Assembly (NCBI GenBank): GCA_964563165.1
Contig: CAZLWA010000048.1
Span: forward strand, 22,844 to 86,843
Source: CAZLWA01 sp964563165
Lineage (GTDB): Bacteria > CLD3 > SB21
Direction of reading: 5' to 3'
DNA: 64,000 nt
Part shown: positions 8,830-18,417 of the stretch, one piece after another
Layout: each line of letters opens with the position of its first letter
Position numbering within the stretch: the first letter of the stretch is position 1
Notes under the pieces: model-generated
Told to the model about the DNA's origin: nothing
Databases searched by the model: none
The model's input: only the letters and a program-made list of their open reading frames with translations
Position numbers and translations under genes: made by a program

Positions 8830-10230
8830 TCACTTGATCATGACCTTGTCCCCGACTTGCATCTTATTTTGCGATTGGACGATCCGGGCGATCGAGAATT
8901 GTTCCTGAACTTGCGTAATGACCAATTCGCCTACAGGCGTTACTTTTCTGCCGAGGCTCTGTTTTGTGATGGGATGGATGATCTCGTCGCCTTCGCGATA
9001 GGCCACGCATTTCGTACCTTTGCGAATACCTTTGTCGGTTCCGATATCGATGTAAATGGATTCATCGGAGTCGAATTTAATGACCAAGCCGATGAGCAAC
9101 GGAATTTCGTTATAAATGGAAATTGCCAGTTCTTCTACTTTTTTTTCAATGCTCTGGAGATCTGTAGCTTCAGTTCCCTTTTCTTTGGCTACAATGGCTT
9201 CGGCCGTTTCCGTGTCGATCAGCCTCGCGCTCACTTTGGCAAATCCGGTGGTCACGTTGATGCTGCCCAGGACAATGACATCCGCCCCTATTATTTTTCC
9301 GACTTTAGCTGCCGTGGCTTCGTCCACATTGTCGGTTAGATTGAAGTTCTGCTCTTTGGTAATTTTGTCGATCTGATCGCGTTCAATAACCTTGAAGCGG
9401 CGCAGATTGACCAATTGCGTCACCAGTTTTTCGCTCACGCCTTCCCCCAAACCCCGGGCATCCCCTTTATTCTGGAAGGGCAGCACGGCCAGAGACAACC
9501 GGGAACCGACCTGGGGGATCTTTGACGCATCATACGTCAGGCCGCCCAGCAGGATGCCGCCGGCTGCAGCCATTTTTTTGGTCGATTCGGAAATGCGTTT
9601 TCTTTCTTTTTCAAGATTTTCCTGTTCGGCCTTTATGCGTTCACGCTCGGCATCCAGCTTTTTCTGTGTGTCCTTCTGCCGCTGTAATTCTTTTCGTTTT
9701 TCCTCTTCATTTTTCATTTGCTCCATGCGCTTACGTTCTTTTTCCTGCTTTTCCTGCTCCTGGCGCAATTTTTCTTTTTGTTCATCCAATTCTTTTTGAA
9801 TTCGAGCCTGCTGCTCCTGCTCCTTTTGCCTTTCCAATTCTCTTTGTTTTTCCGATGCTTTGTTTTCGACCACCGCGGTGTAGCCGCCATTACATTTTGC
9901 CAGAAATTCATTCGCACGGCCGGTCGATGCGTAGGCTAGCGAGAGTTCTAATTCCCGTTTCGCGTTATCGCATTCTCCCAATTGGAAATACGCGACGCCC
10001 ATTTCCCGGTGCGGAAAATATTCGATAAAATGCGTGCCGTAGGTCCGTTTGTTTTTCTTGTCCTCGTACTCCAGAGAAGAGGCCGCTTTCAATTCTTCAA
10101 GCGCCCGGAGCCAGTCCGCTCTCTCCAGATATTTTAATCCTCGGTTGTACATATTATAGAATTTCTCCTGCGCGCTGAGATGGGGCGATAGGAACAACAC
10201 CAACCCTATGAAAAGTATCAAGGCGTTCAT
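8830..10230 (-). CDS. Secreted coiled-coil protein with CsgG-like domain
   Basis: About 466 residues. Signal peptide (MNALILFIGLVLFLSPHLSAQ), then a TPR-like helical region (residues 25-110), a long charged coiled coil rich in Glu, Lys, Gln and Arg (about 115-225), and a CsgG/FlgO-like domain (LAVLPFQNKG, VSEKLVTQL, FKVIERDQIDKI). The last 100 or so residues resemble a small beta domain with GTDKGI-RKG. The start at 10230 is preferred because it puts the signal peptide at the N-terminus; an in-frame ATG at 10341 would add 37 non-secretory residues. Probably periplasmic and linked to outer-membrane assembly; the partner is unknown. Confidence 0.82.
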   Translation of the reverse strand: MNALILFIGLVLFLSPHLSAQEKFYNMYNRGLKYLERADWLRALEELKAASSLEYEDKKNKRTYGTHFIEYFPHREMGVAYFQLGECDNAKRELELSLAYASTGRANEFLAKCNGGYTAVVENKASEKQRELERQKEQEQQARIQKELDEQKEKLRQEQEKQEKERKRMEQMKNEEEKRKELQRQKDTQKKLDAERERIKAEQENLEKERKRISESTKKMAAAGGILLGGLTYDASKIPQVGSRLSLAVLPFQNKGDARGLGEGVSEKLVTQLVNLRRFKVIERDQIDKITKEQNFNLTDNVDEATAAKVGKIIGADVIVLGSINVTTGFAKVSARLIDTETAEAIVAKEKGTEATDLQSIEKKVEELAISIYNEIPLLIGLVIKFDSDESIYIDIGTDKGIRKGTKCVAYREGDEIIHPITKQSLGRKVTPVGELVITQVQEQFSIARIVQSQNKMQVGDKVMIK

Positions 10231-10507
10231 CGGGTTGAATTCCCGCACGGCATTTTTAAGAACCTCTGAACGCCCCGGCTTACGAATCACCGGAGTTGCT
10301 TCAGGTCTGAAACAAGGCATGCGCATTTTGTTCGGGTCCATATTAGAAACTTGGAAAGGAAATCGGAGAACCTGTAAGAAAATTCCGGATGATCGATTCA
10401 GAATTTGATATCAAAATTACCCGAAAAGTAAACACGGCTATTGAAATGATAATGATTGGCGTTCAAATGTAAACCCTGCACCATGAAAAGTCAAACAAAA
10501 TCTGTCA

Positions 10508-11650
10508 CTAAAATCCTATTTTTACCAGCGTTCGATCGTATTTTGAATTGATCGCATCCACTACTTTCAGCAGCCCGTCGCGCTTTTCCGTTTCCAGCAG
10601 ATCCAGCGTAAGATCCTTTTCGCCGAATTTGGAAACGCCTAAGCCGATCAACCGGATCGGATCGTGCGCCGTATCGGCTTTTTCCAGCAGCGCCTTCGCT
10701 TTCTTGAACAGGACCGCCGGATCGTACGTCGCAGATACGGCCGCCTGCCGTGTGTGCGTCTCCCAATCGGCGTACCGTAATTTTATGTGAATGCATTGCG
10801 CCTTAAGATCATGAGCACGCAAAGCGGCGGAAAGTTTTAGTGCCATGCCGTGAAGCGTTTCGAATAAAAACTTTTTATCACGTGTGTCTTCGGCAAACGT
10901 CACTTCGGCGGAAATTTGTTTTTGTTCACGGCCGGTCGTCAACTGCTGAGGGCCTTTTCCCCGCGCAGATTCCTGGATATGTAATCCCCATTTTCCGAAG
11001 GTTCGTCCGACCGAGTCGGAATTCATCCCGGCTAAATGTCCGCAGGTTTGAATATCGTACTCGTTCAAAGATTTCAGCATCACCCTGCCGACCCCGGGCA
11101 GTACGTGGACGTTTAGCGGCGCCAGAAATTCAGCTTCTCTCCCGCTCTCAATTTCTTTCACGCCGAAGGGCTTAGCCTGATCGCATGCAATTTTCGCGGT
11201 GATCTTATTGGAAGCAATGCCGATAGCGGAAGGTAATCCGATGGTATCCAAAATATCTTTTTGAATCTTACCCGCGAATTGAAACATCGGTTCATGGAAC
11301 AGTTTCTCACATCCGGTCCAATCAATGTAAAATTCATCCACGCTCGCCTGTTCAAAGATGGGCGCATAGGGCTTTAAAAACGATTTTACTTTTTCGGAAT
11401 ACTCGTGATACGCTTCGTGGTGGCTGTCAACCCGGATGGCGAACGGGCATTTGCGCTGCGCGATGGCGGTGGACATACCTGCGCGTATCCCGTACGGCCG
11501 CACTTCGTACGAGGCGCACGTGACGACCCCGCGCTGTTCCGCTTTGCCCGCAACCATGATCGGTTTACCGGCCAGACCGGGGTTGATCAACCGTTCGACG
11601 GAAACGAAAAAAGCCGTGAGGTCGATATGTGCGATTCTCGTGTTAAGCAA
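10508..11650 (-). CDS. dinB: DNA polymerase IV (Y family)
   Basis: Translesion polymerase of the DinB/Pol IV family, about 380 residues. The palm metal ligands are visible: the first Asp in HIDLTAFFVSVE and the pair in SVDEFYID. The helix-hairpin-helix region (LPGVG) and the little-finger domain follow. The TTG start at 11650 gives the expected MLNTRIAHIDL. A GTG at 11683 would extend the protein by 11 residues encoded entirely by an intergenic repeat, so I reject it. No LexA box could be confirmed by eye. Confidence 0.92.
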   Translation of the reverse strand: MLNTRIAHIDLTAFFVSVERLINPGLAGKPIMVAGKAEQRGVVTCASYEVRPYGIRAGMSTAIAQRKCPFAIRVDSHHEAYHEYSEKVKSFLKPYAPIFEQASVDEFYIDWTGCEKLFHEPMFQFAGKIQKDILDTIGLPSAIGIASNKITAKIACDQAKPFGVKEIESGREAEFLAPLNVHVLPGVGRVMLKSLNEYDIQTCGHLAGMNSDSVGRTFGKWGLHIQESARGKGPQQLTTGREQKQISAEVTFAEDTRDKKFLFETLHGMALKLSAALRAHDLKAQCIHIKLRYADWETHTRQAAVSATYDPAVLFKKAKALLEKADTAHDPIRLIGLGVSKFGEKDLTLDLLETEKRDGLLKVVDAINSKYDRTLVKIGF

Positions 11651-11662
11651 ATATCTCTTTCT

Positions 11663-11744
11663 GCCACGAAGGCACGAAGCCACAAAGTTTCACAAAGGAT
11701 TTAATTATTTATAGTGGGACTTAGTGCCTTAGTGTCTTTGTGGC
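11663..11744 (-). repeat. Inverted repeat, GCCACGAAGGCACGAAG family
   Basis: Two inverted arms: 11663-11687 (starts GCCACGAAGGCACGAAG) and 11720-11744 (its reverse complement starts GCCACAAAGACACTAAG). They flank a short AT-rich centre and lie between dinB and the oxidoreductase gene. The arm overlaps the last codons of the oxidoreductase (SHKDTKALSP) and the rejected upstream start of dinB. Related copies lie at 29152, 43452, 50761, 51416 and 51500. Confidence 0.75.
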
Positions 11745-13962
11745 TATAAATTTCTACAATCGCATTGAAATCGGGAATCAGCGCTTCCGGATCGAGCACG
11801 CCGCGTTTCAACAACACATTTCCTTCCGGCCAATGCACCTGGACGTTTCCCGGAGTTATCGGAGAAAATTTTACCCGCCCTTTGAATTGGCCTTGCTCAT
11901 TTTTCAATGTAATGACCTGGCCGTCCCGTAAATCCAATCCTGCCGCATCCTCTCGGCAAATTAGGATCGAATCTCGAAAAGCACCGGTCAGGGAATCCTC
12001 GTTTGCCTGAACCATGCTGTTAAATTGTTTTCCGCGGCGGGTGGAAACAAAAAATTGGCCGGATCCCAGCTGAAATTCTTTCGGTTTCACGATCGTGAAG
12101 TTTGCTTTGCCGTTGATCGTATCAAACTTCCATCCGTCACAAAGCCGCTGCCCGCCCCACTGCACCTGGTCGCCGGTCGCCCGTAAATGCTGGATCCCTT
12201 CATAGAACGGAACGATGGCCGCAATTTCCTTCCGTATATCCCAACCGGAATCAAAATGAATCTGGTCTTTTCGTTCCGGATAGACCCGCTCGGCCAATTC
12301 CATCATAATTTCCCATTCGCTTTTCGCTTCGCCCGTCTCGTTCCCGTCGATCTGCGGGCTGTAAATGATCCGCCGTTCGGTCGTTGTCTCCGTACCCCCG
12401 TCGCGCTGTTCATAGCGTGTTTTCGCCGGCAGCAAAATGACCGTCTCCGCCGGGTCCATCAGCATTTGATTGGTCAGGATAATATCCTGATGCACACGCA
12501 GCGGAATTTTAGCAACGGCGTCATGCACATACTGCGGATCGGGCAATACTTCCAAGAAATTTCCGCCGACCTGATACAACACATCTATTTCTCCCCGTGC
12601 GGCCGCATCGATCATTTCCACCGCCGTCAGGCCGCGCCGGTCACGAATGGGAAAACCGTATTGCGCCGATAATGTTTTTGCATTTTCCGCATTCACCGGC
12701 TTTCCTCCCGGAAATGCGGTCGCGTAAGCTCCTACTTCCGCGCCTCCCTGAACGCCCGAATGCCCCCGGATCGGCATCAGCCCGCATTTTTCACGGCCGA
12801 CAAATCCTTTCGTCAATGCCAGATTGATGATCGCACGCACGCCGTCGCTGCCGCAGGCGTGCTGAGTAATTCCCATGCTCCAAACAAAAATCGCTGTGCG
12901 GGCCTGATGGATCATCTCGGCAAATGTTCTCATACGGTCACGCGACGCACCGGAAAATTTTTCCAAATTCTCCCACGATTCATGGTCAAGATAACTTTTC
13001 AGTTCGTCATATCCGGCAGAATAATTCTTAATGAAGGCCTCGTCGCAATAATTTTGAATACCCATCCACTTGATCACGCCATTAATGAACGCGATATCGC
13101 CGCCTGTGTGCACATGAAAAAATTCATCCGTGATCTTCGTACCGAACAGGGCGCTCTCCGTCACCGACGGCACCCAGTAATTTTCCATCCCCGGCTCGCG
13201 GTACGGATTCACGCACACGACCTTCGTTCCGTTCTTCTTCGCGTAGTGCAGATACTTCATGGTCACGGGCTGATCGTTGGCCGCGTTCGACCCAAAAAAA
13301 ACGATGAGGTCCGTTCCAAACCAGTCCGTGTAACTGCAGGTCGTGGCGGACGCACCGACCGCGCCTTTCAATGCGCCCGTACTCGGTGAGTGGCAGATGC
13401 GCGCGGAATTGTCAATATTATTCGTTCCCAGGAACCTCACAACTTTTTGAGCTACGTAATAAACTTCATTCGTGATTCCCCGGGATGTCAGATAAAAAGC
13501 CAGGCGGTCCGGCAGTGTCTTTTTTATTCTTTCCGCTATCACGCCATACGCTTCATGCCAGGAAATGCGGCGGAATCCGGGTTCCCCTTTTTCCCGGATC
13601 ATCGGATAGGGTAATCGGCCGAGTTCTCGCAGTTCGTGATTTTTCATTTTCCGTAAGGACGGAACATCTTCCAGCAGCCGGATTTCCAGAGGAGGCATCG
13701 TATTCATGCGCAAGAGTTTTAACCGCACCATGCACAAATGCACGCCGTCGATCGTCCAGTCATGAAACCCCGCCACACCCAGCGCACATCCGTCGCACAC
13801 CCCTTTCGAAAGAACGCGCCACGCATGCCTGAGATTGTCGCGATTTTCCCAGACCACTTTCGCCATATCCCAAAAATGATTCGGTTTTGTTTTACCGATA
13901 CCGTTCGGGGACAGGCTGACCCACGACTTCGGGTTCCAGGATTTTTTTATTTTTATGGTCAT
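11701..13962 (-). CDS. YdeP/FdhF-like molybdopterin oxidoreductase
   Basis: Large molybdopterin enzyme (753 residues) of the formate-dehydrogenase-alpha-like YdeP family. N-terminal cysteines C56, C59 and C77 could contribute to an iron-sulfur site. The molybdenum-ligand position is Cys190 in ARICHSPSTGAL, matching the selenocysteine of E. coli FdhF (V-Sec-H-GPS). Further landmarks are HACGSDGVRAIINLAL, RGHSGVQGGAEVG and the C-terminal cofactor domain (from about residue 620). The substrate of this family is not established. It starts 21 bases after the ornithine-cyclodeaminase-type gene, so it may be co-transcribed with the hydroxyproline genes. The last 14 or so residues are repeat-derived. 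Confidence 0.88.
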   Translation of the reverse strand: MTIKIKKSWNPKSWVSLSPNGIGKTKPNHFWDMAKVVWENRDNLRHAWRVLSKGVCDGCALGVAGFHDWTIDGVHLCMVRLKLLRMNTMPPLEIRLLEDVPSLRKMKNHELRELGRLPYPMIREKGEPGFRRISWHEAYGVIAERIKKTLPDRLAFYLTSRGITNEVYYVAQKVVRFLGTNNIDNSARICHSPSTGALKGAVGASATTCSYTDWFGTDLIVFFGSNAANDQPVTMKYLHYAKKNGTKVVCVNPYREPGMENYWVPSVTESALFGTKITDEFFHVHTGGDIAFINGVIKWMGIQNYCDEAFIKNYSAGYDELKSYLDHESWENLEKFSGASRDRMRTFAEMIHQARTAIFVWSMGITQHACGSDGVRAIINLALTKGFVGREKCGLMPIRGHSGVQGGAEVGAYATAFPGGKPVNAENAKTLSAQYGFPIRDRRGLTAVEMIDAAARGEIDVLYQVGGNFLEVLPDPQYVHDAVAKIPLRVHQDIILTNQMLMDPAETVILLPAKTRYEQRDGGTETTTERRIIYSPQIDGNETGEAKSEWEIMMELAERVYPERKDQIHFDSGWDIRKEIAAIVPFYEGIQHLRATGDQVQWGGQRLCDGWKFDTINGKANFTIVKPKEFQLGSGQFFVSTRRGKQFNSMVQANEDSLTGAFRDSILICREDAAGLDLRDGQVITLKNEQGQFKGRVKFSPITPGNVQVHWPEGNVLLKRGVLDPEALIPDFNAIVEIYSHKDTKALSPTINN

Positions 13963-13983
13963 TCGCTGTTTTCAATCATGTTT

Positions 13984-14970
13984 TTAAAATGAGACACGCG
14001 TACCCGCATTTTTTCGTTCAGCTTCGGCAATGACAAAACTCGCGGCAACAAGGTCCTGAGCCGCATTGCCCACGGATTTGAAAAGGGTCATTTCGCTTTC
14101 AGAAACTCTTCCCGGAAGCATCCCCGATACAATTTCTCCCAATTCCGCATAAACGTGATTTTTGTCAATGATGCCTTCCTGCAACGGGATAACCAGATCG
14201 CCCGCTTCCGACCACGCCGCCTCACGCTGGTCAACAACGACCTTCGATCTCTTCACGGTCGCCGATGGAATTTCGCGTGCAATCGCCAGATACGAACCCA
14301 TGCCGTTAATGTGGACGCCGGGTTTCAAATTTTCATTCGAAAAAACCGGTTCAGATGAGGTGGTTGCCGTGCATACAATATCCGCCATTGTCAACTGCCC
14401 GGGCGACGAACCGGTCTCAACATCAATTTTATGTCTTCTCCTTATTTCTTCGGCAAATTTTTCCGTATTCGATCTTTTCCTGCCGAAGACCAGAATTTTT
14501 TTTATCGGACGCACAGCGATGACAGCCTCAACCTGTTTTTGGGCCTGCCCGCCGGTCCCGAAAATGGCGAGTGCTTCTGAATTTTTCCTGGCGAGCAAAT
14601 CGGTGGCCAGGCCGGAAGCCGCACCGGTACGCATGGCTGTCAGGTATTCGGCATCGAGCAGCGCCAGCGGTTTCCCGTTTTTTCCGTCCATCACCATCAT
14701 CATCCCGTGGATCAAAGGCAGTCCATTCGCCGGATTATCATGATAAATAGAGACCGTTTTCAAGCCGGTCACTGAGTTTCTGGGGAGATACACGGGCATG
14801 AACAGGAAGCGCGCCTTACGATCCACGATTTCCATATGCATCCGCCGCGGCACGACGGCCTCCCGTGCCGATAGCTGCGAAAAGGCATCCTTCATGCATT
14901 CGATGGCTTGATCCATGGACAGCAGATTTTCAACATCTGCTCTCGATAAGAAAAGAATCTTTTCGGACAT
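13984..14970 (-). CDS. Ornithine cyclodeaminase/mu-crystallin family reductase
   Basis: NAD(P)-dependent enzyme of the OCD/mu-crystallin family, 328 residues, with a Rossmann motif (AIFGTGGQAQKQVEA, about residues 140-155) and the N-terminal substrate domain (PRRMHM). Family members act as ornithine cyclodeaminase, alanine dehydrogenase or delta-1-pyrroline-2-carboxylate reductase. Here it directly follows (24 bases) a trans-3-hydroxyproline dehydratase whose product is delta-1-pyrroline-2-carboxylate. I therefore infer that it reduces that compound to L-proline (LhpI-type). Assignment rests on context, not on a unique residue. Confidence 0.87.
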   Translation of the reverse strand: MSEKILFLSRADVENLLSMDQAIECMKDAFSQLSAREAVVPRRMHMEIVDRKARFLFMPVYLPRNSVTGLKTVSIYHDNPANGLPLIHGMMMVMDGKNGKPLALLDAEYLTAMRTGAASGLATDLLARKNSEALAIFGTGGQAQKQVEAVIAVRPIKKILVFGRKRSNTEKFAEEIRRRHKIDVETGSSPGQLTMADIVCTATTSSEPVFSNENLKPGVHINGMGSYLAIAREIPSATVKRSKVVVDQREAAWSEAGDLVIPLQEGIIDKNHVYAELGEIVSGMLPGRVSESEMTLFKSVGNAAQDLVAASFVIAEAERKNAGTRVSF

Positions 14971-14994
14971 AGATCTTTTGGAAAATGAAAATTC

Positions 14995-16053
14995 CTAACG
15001 AAAAATAAATCCGTTTTTCAGCGGGTCACCGGGATCGATCAGAAATTCATTTTTGCCGGAAATATGAGCGGTCCCTTCAATTTCCGGGATGACGGCTTGG
15101 TAAGGGCCAAACGTTGTCACTTCCTTGACGCGGCAATGAAATTGACTGCCGACGATGCTTTCAATGGTCATCGTTTGATGGATGCCGATGTCTCCCCTCA
15201 TAAAATGCAGGGCCATCCGTGCACTGACCCCGGTGCCGGTCGGGCTGCGGTCTACCTCGCCTTCCGCAAAAATGCAGACGTTACGGCTGTGAGCGCCCGA
15301 AGACATTGCCGGGCCGGTAAAAATGGTCCCGTATAAGAAACTTAAATCATTTTCAAAAGGATGCGGGATCGAAAAATTATTCATGACGGCACGTTTAATA
15401 GCCATTCCCTTTTCAATGAGCGACCGGTAATCCTCCGCGATCATTCTTACTCCGACGTCCTCTGCCTTGACGAAAGCATAGAACGCGCCGCCAAACGCCA
15501 GGTCGAACCGCACCCGGCCGATATGCGGAACGTCGACGACTTGATCGAGCATCAAAACAAATGAAGGCACATTGTGAAAATAAACGCTCCCGACCTTTCC
15601 ATTCTTTATACGCGCATACGCGGTGATCAACCCTGCCGGAGAATCGATCCTCACAACGGTTTCCGGCCGCTTCATTTTTATCAGGCCCGTTTCCACGGCA
15701 ACTTTGGTAACGGCAATGATCCCATGCCCGCACATCGTGCTGTAGCCTTCATTATGCAAAAATAAGACGCCGAAGTCTGCATGTTTCGTAATCGGTTCGG
15801 TCAGGATACATCCGTACATGTCGGCATGCCCGCGCGGTTCCCACATCAGGGCCTTCCGGAAAAAGTCTAAATTTCCTTTCATGTACCGGCGGCGTTCCAG
15901 GATCGTTTTTCCCCTTAACGGCGGAATTCCCCCTGTGATAATTCGAAGGGGCTCGCCGCCCGTATGCGCATCGATCGTCTTTATGCGAAGCCACTTTTTT
16001 GGCGGCGTCCATTTTTGCATTCTTTCCAATTTATTCGATAATCGTTGTGGCAT
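14995..16053 (-). CDS. trans-3-hydroxy-L-proline dehydratase (proline racemase family)
   Basis: Proline racemase fold, 352 residues. The first catalytic Cys is kept in STMCGHG, but the second is replaced by Thr in DRSPTGTG. In this family the Cys/Thr pair is the known signature of trans-3-hydroxy-L-proline dehydratase, whereas Cys/Cys marks racemases and 4-hydroxyproline epimerases. Expected product: delta-1-pyrroline-2-carboxylate, the substrate of the reductase encoded 24 bases downstream. The substrate-loop motif DAHTGGEPLRI is also dehydratase-like (Gly for the Cys-Gly of epimerases). A second paralogue with Cys/Cys lies at 18510-19511. Confidence 0.9.
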   Translation of the reverse strand: MPQRLSNKLERMQKWTPPKKWLRIKTIDAHTGGEPLRIITGGIPPLRGKTILERRRYMKGNLDFFRKALMWEPRGHADMYGCILTEPITKHADFGVLFLHNEGYSTMCGHGIIAVTKVAVETGLIKMKRPETVVRIDSPAGLITAYARIKNGKVGSVYFHNVPSFVLMLDQVVDVPHIGRVRFDLAFGGAFYAFVKAEDVGVRMIAEDYRSLIEKGMAIKRAVMNNFSIPHPFENDLSFLYGTIFTGPAMSSGAHSRNVCIFAEGEVDRSPTGTGVSARMALHFMRGDIGIHQTMTIESIVGSQFHCRVKEVTTFGPYQAVIPEIEGTAHISGKNEFLIDPGDPLKNGFIFR

Positions 16054-16085
16054 GACTTGATTTTACTGTAAACGGGTAAGAAGTC

Positions 16086-17146
16086 TTATCTGGCAATTTT
16101 TACGTCGAGCCATTTTTCCAGCGTAGAGTAGATTTTTTCCTTGTCTTCTTTTGAAAAATCCTTTATTCGCGTCCGGTGCGAGCCGCCGGACTTCACCATC
16201 TTCACGGCATTCGTTTTTCCGCTGAGCTGAACCGCGCAGGCTCCCCACGTATCCGACCCTCCGTAAATAAACAGCATGTTGTTGCCTTCGGTGTTCACCC
16301 AATTCAAAATATCCGGGATGAATTTGTCGTTGAAAACAATTGGCGTATTTTTCGGCAAGAAAAACTTATTCGATGGGTGTTTGACCGAGACCAGCAGATC
16401 GCTCACGTTTTTTGTGACAAATCCATAATAACCCAGTTCGGTCATATGCTGATACATGGAAAGTTCGCCGGTTTTGATACCGTCATCCGAATAGAGCCGA
16501 AATCCGGGCTTCGCAGTCAGATATTGAAATACGGCCTGGTTCGAGGAATCTTCGGTCGGAATGGAATCGCAGCTTCCTCCGTATTGCCAAAAGTAAAAGG
16601 GAAATTCACACGCGGCGTATTCGAGTACTGCATCCGCACCGATGGAAAATCTCACGTTTTTTGTCTTTGCATATTCTTCGATCATCGGTATGAGCACAGG
16701 ACGCTTTTTCAGGATCATGCGCTGGAATGCAATGACCTTCTTACGGCACGATTCGTCTCCGATCGTATCTAAAAAATGATCCGTACGCGGATCTTCCTGC
16801 GCCAAATTCATTGCAATTGATTCGCTTTCAGAAGACGGCTCAATTCGGTCGGCGAATTTCTCCTGACCGAATATCCTTCCGTATTAAGCACCATAAGCCC
16901 CCCCGCGTCGCGGTGCGAAAGATAAATATATTGAAGGAATTTTTTCCCGTTCGGATCCGCATGATCGAGCGGCTGGGAAAATTTGATCTCAAACGTTTCT
17001 TTGAACAGTGAATCGGAGTCCACGATTTTCACTTCAGCGACGTCCGGCAGCGCCTTTATTCTTTCGAGAATACTCTCCTGTGAAAATACAAACCCTGCTA
17101 AACAAAGCGTAAGCAATACGGTTTTTAAAATAATTCTTTTCCTCAT
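16086..17146 (-). pseudogene. S37 tripeptidyl aminopeptidase, internally deleted
   Basis: Two fragments of one secreted serine peptidase of the S37 (PS-10) family. The upstream fragment (16808-17146) has a signal peptide and the family N-terminus (IKFSQPLDHADPNGKKFLQ), ending at KANQLQ-stop. The downstream fragment (16086-16811) carries the family C-terminal half (QEDPRTDHFL, SIGADAVLEYA, PSNKFF, GSHRTRIKDF). From memory of the family, some 110 residues are missing between the two, including the nucleophile Ser in GISKGGQT, and the junction is out of frame. The gene is therefore inactive as a peptidase. It sits between the oxidase and the dehydratase genes. A peptidase freeing small peptides from Pro-rich protein would suit the pathway. 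Confidence 0.8.
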
Positions 17147-17148
17147 AC

Positions 17149-18402
17149 CTAAAATCTTTCCGGTTTAAGCGCCGATACATCGATGCTCGTTGGTTTATGG
17201 TGAATGATTTCCGAAACCAATTTACCGGTCACCGGCCCGAGCGTTAAGCCCAGCATGGAATGCCCGCAAGCGGCGATCAGGTTGTCAATCTTTTCAAATC
17301 TTCCGACGAACGGCAGTCCGTCCGGCGAACACGGCCTCAATCCGGCCCAGACATTCAGCCTCGGAATATTCCTGAATTGTTCCTCATCGAAATACCTGGG
17401 AATAGCTTTCAGGATCGCACTCACGCGCCGTTCACTGACGGATAAATCCATACTGCTCAGCTCCAACGTTCCTGCAAACCGAACATGGTCCCCCATGGGC
17501 GTAACACAGGCTCTCGCTTCCGTGAGAATGAACGGGATTTTCGGCTGCCGGTCGGTTTTCGGAACCGTCACGCTGTATCCTTTCCCTGCCTGAACGGGAA
17601 GCCTGAACCCGAGATCGCTCATTATTTTCCGGGACCAGGAACCGCCTGCCAGTACAAATTCATTTGCGCTCAGGGTGCCCTGGCGGGTTTCAAGAGACCG
17701 GATGCGGCGGCCCTCCATGTTAAACTTCACAACTTCGGTTTGCGTGAGAAAAGTAATTCCGTTTTGTTTGGAAACCTCCGCAAGGTTCTTAACAAACTGA
17801 TCCGGGATGCAATGCGCATCGTTTGGAAAGAATACGCCTCCGCGTGCCGTACATTTCAGATTGGGTTCTATTTCATTTATTTGCGCGTTATTCAACACGC
17901 GCGCGTCAATCCCGATTTGCTGCGCCAGCTGTGCTTCGTGGTGGTTTTCTTTTTCACCGGTATCCGAATTGAAAACCATCAGCAATCCCCGGTGTTCAAA
18001 TCCAAAATTAATTTTCTCTGCGGCGGCCATTTCTTTGAACAACTGTAAACTATGGTAGGTCAGATCGCGAAGCACCGGTATGCCTCTTTCCATCTGTTCT
18101 TTTCGGCAGGACCTGAAATATTTCCACAACCACCAGATCAAACCCGCATCCAGCTGAGGATGAATGTAAAAAGGGCTTTCCGGATTGAACATCCATTTCA
18201 AACCTTTTTTGATCATGCCCGGTGCCGCCAGCGGAACAAAGTGGCTTGGAGAGATCAGCCCTGCATTTCCGGCCGCGCAATCCATTCCAATATCATTTTT
18301 TTCGACAACGGCCACCCGGAGCCCGCTTTTCGAAAGATAGTACGCGGAACAAACACCGATCACACCGCCGCCGATAATTACTACATCGAATTTTTGGTCC
18401 AT
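17149..18402 (-). CDS. DadA-like FAD D-amino acid dehydrogenase (D-hydroxyproline oxidase)
   Basis: FAD-dependent oxidoreductase of the DAO/DadA family, 417 residues. The N-terminal dinucleotide-binding motif VVIIGGGVIGVCSAYYL, the AGNAGLISPSH segment and the C-terminal GHSMLGLTLGP motif are intact. It lies about 100 bases after the 4-hydroxyproline epimerase, whose product is cis-4-hydroxy-D-proline. The inferred reaction is oxidation of that product to delta-1-pyrroline-4-hydroxy-2-carboxylate, with electrons passed to the respiratory chain. D-proline or D-alanine are alternatives the sequence alone cannot exclude. Confidence 0.9.
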   Translation of the reverse strand: MDQKFDVVIIGGGVIGVCSAYYLSKSGLRVAVVEKNDIGMDCAAGNAGLISPSHFVPLAAPGMIKKGLKWMFNPESPFYIHPQLDAGLIWWLWKYFRSCRKEQMERGIPVLRDLTYHSLQLFKEMAAAEKINFGFEHRGLLMVFNSDTGEKENHHEAQLAQQIGIDARVLNNAQINEIEPNLKCTARGGVFFPNDAHCIPDQFVKNLAEVSKQNGITFLTQTEVVKFNMEGRRIRSLETRQGTLSANEFVLAGGSWSRKIMSDLGFRLPVQAGKGYSVTVPKTDRQPKIPFILTEARACVTPMGDHVRFAGTLELSSMDLSVSERRVSAILKAIPRYFDEEQFRNIPRLNVWAGLRPCSPDGLPFVGRFEKIDNLIAACGHSMLGLTLGPVTGKLVSEIIHHKPTSIDVSALKPERF

Positions 18403-18417
18403 AAAATTCAGAATTTT

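Noticed and set aside
12760..13389. 209-residue plus-strand open frame
   Set aside because: Antisense to the molybdopterin oxidoreductase; no recognisable pattern.
11701..13962. Selenoprotein formate dehydrogenase
   Set aside because: The Sec position is an ordinary Cys codon and no in-frame TGA interrupts the gene.
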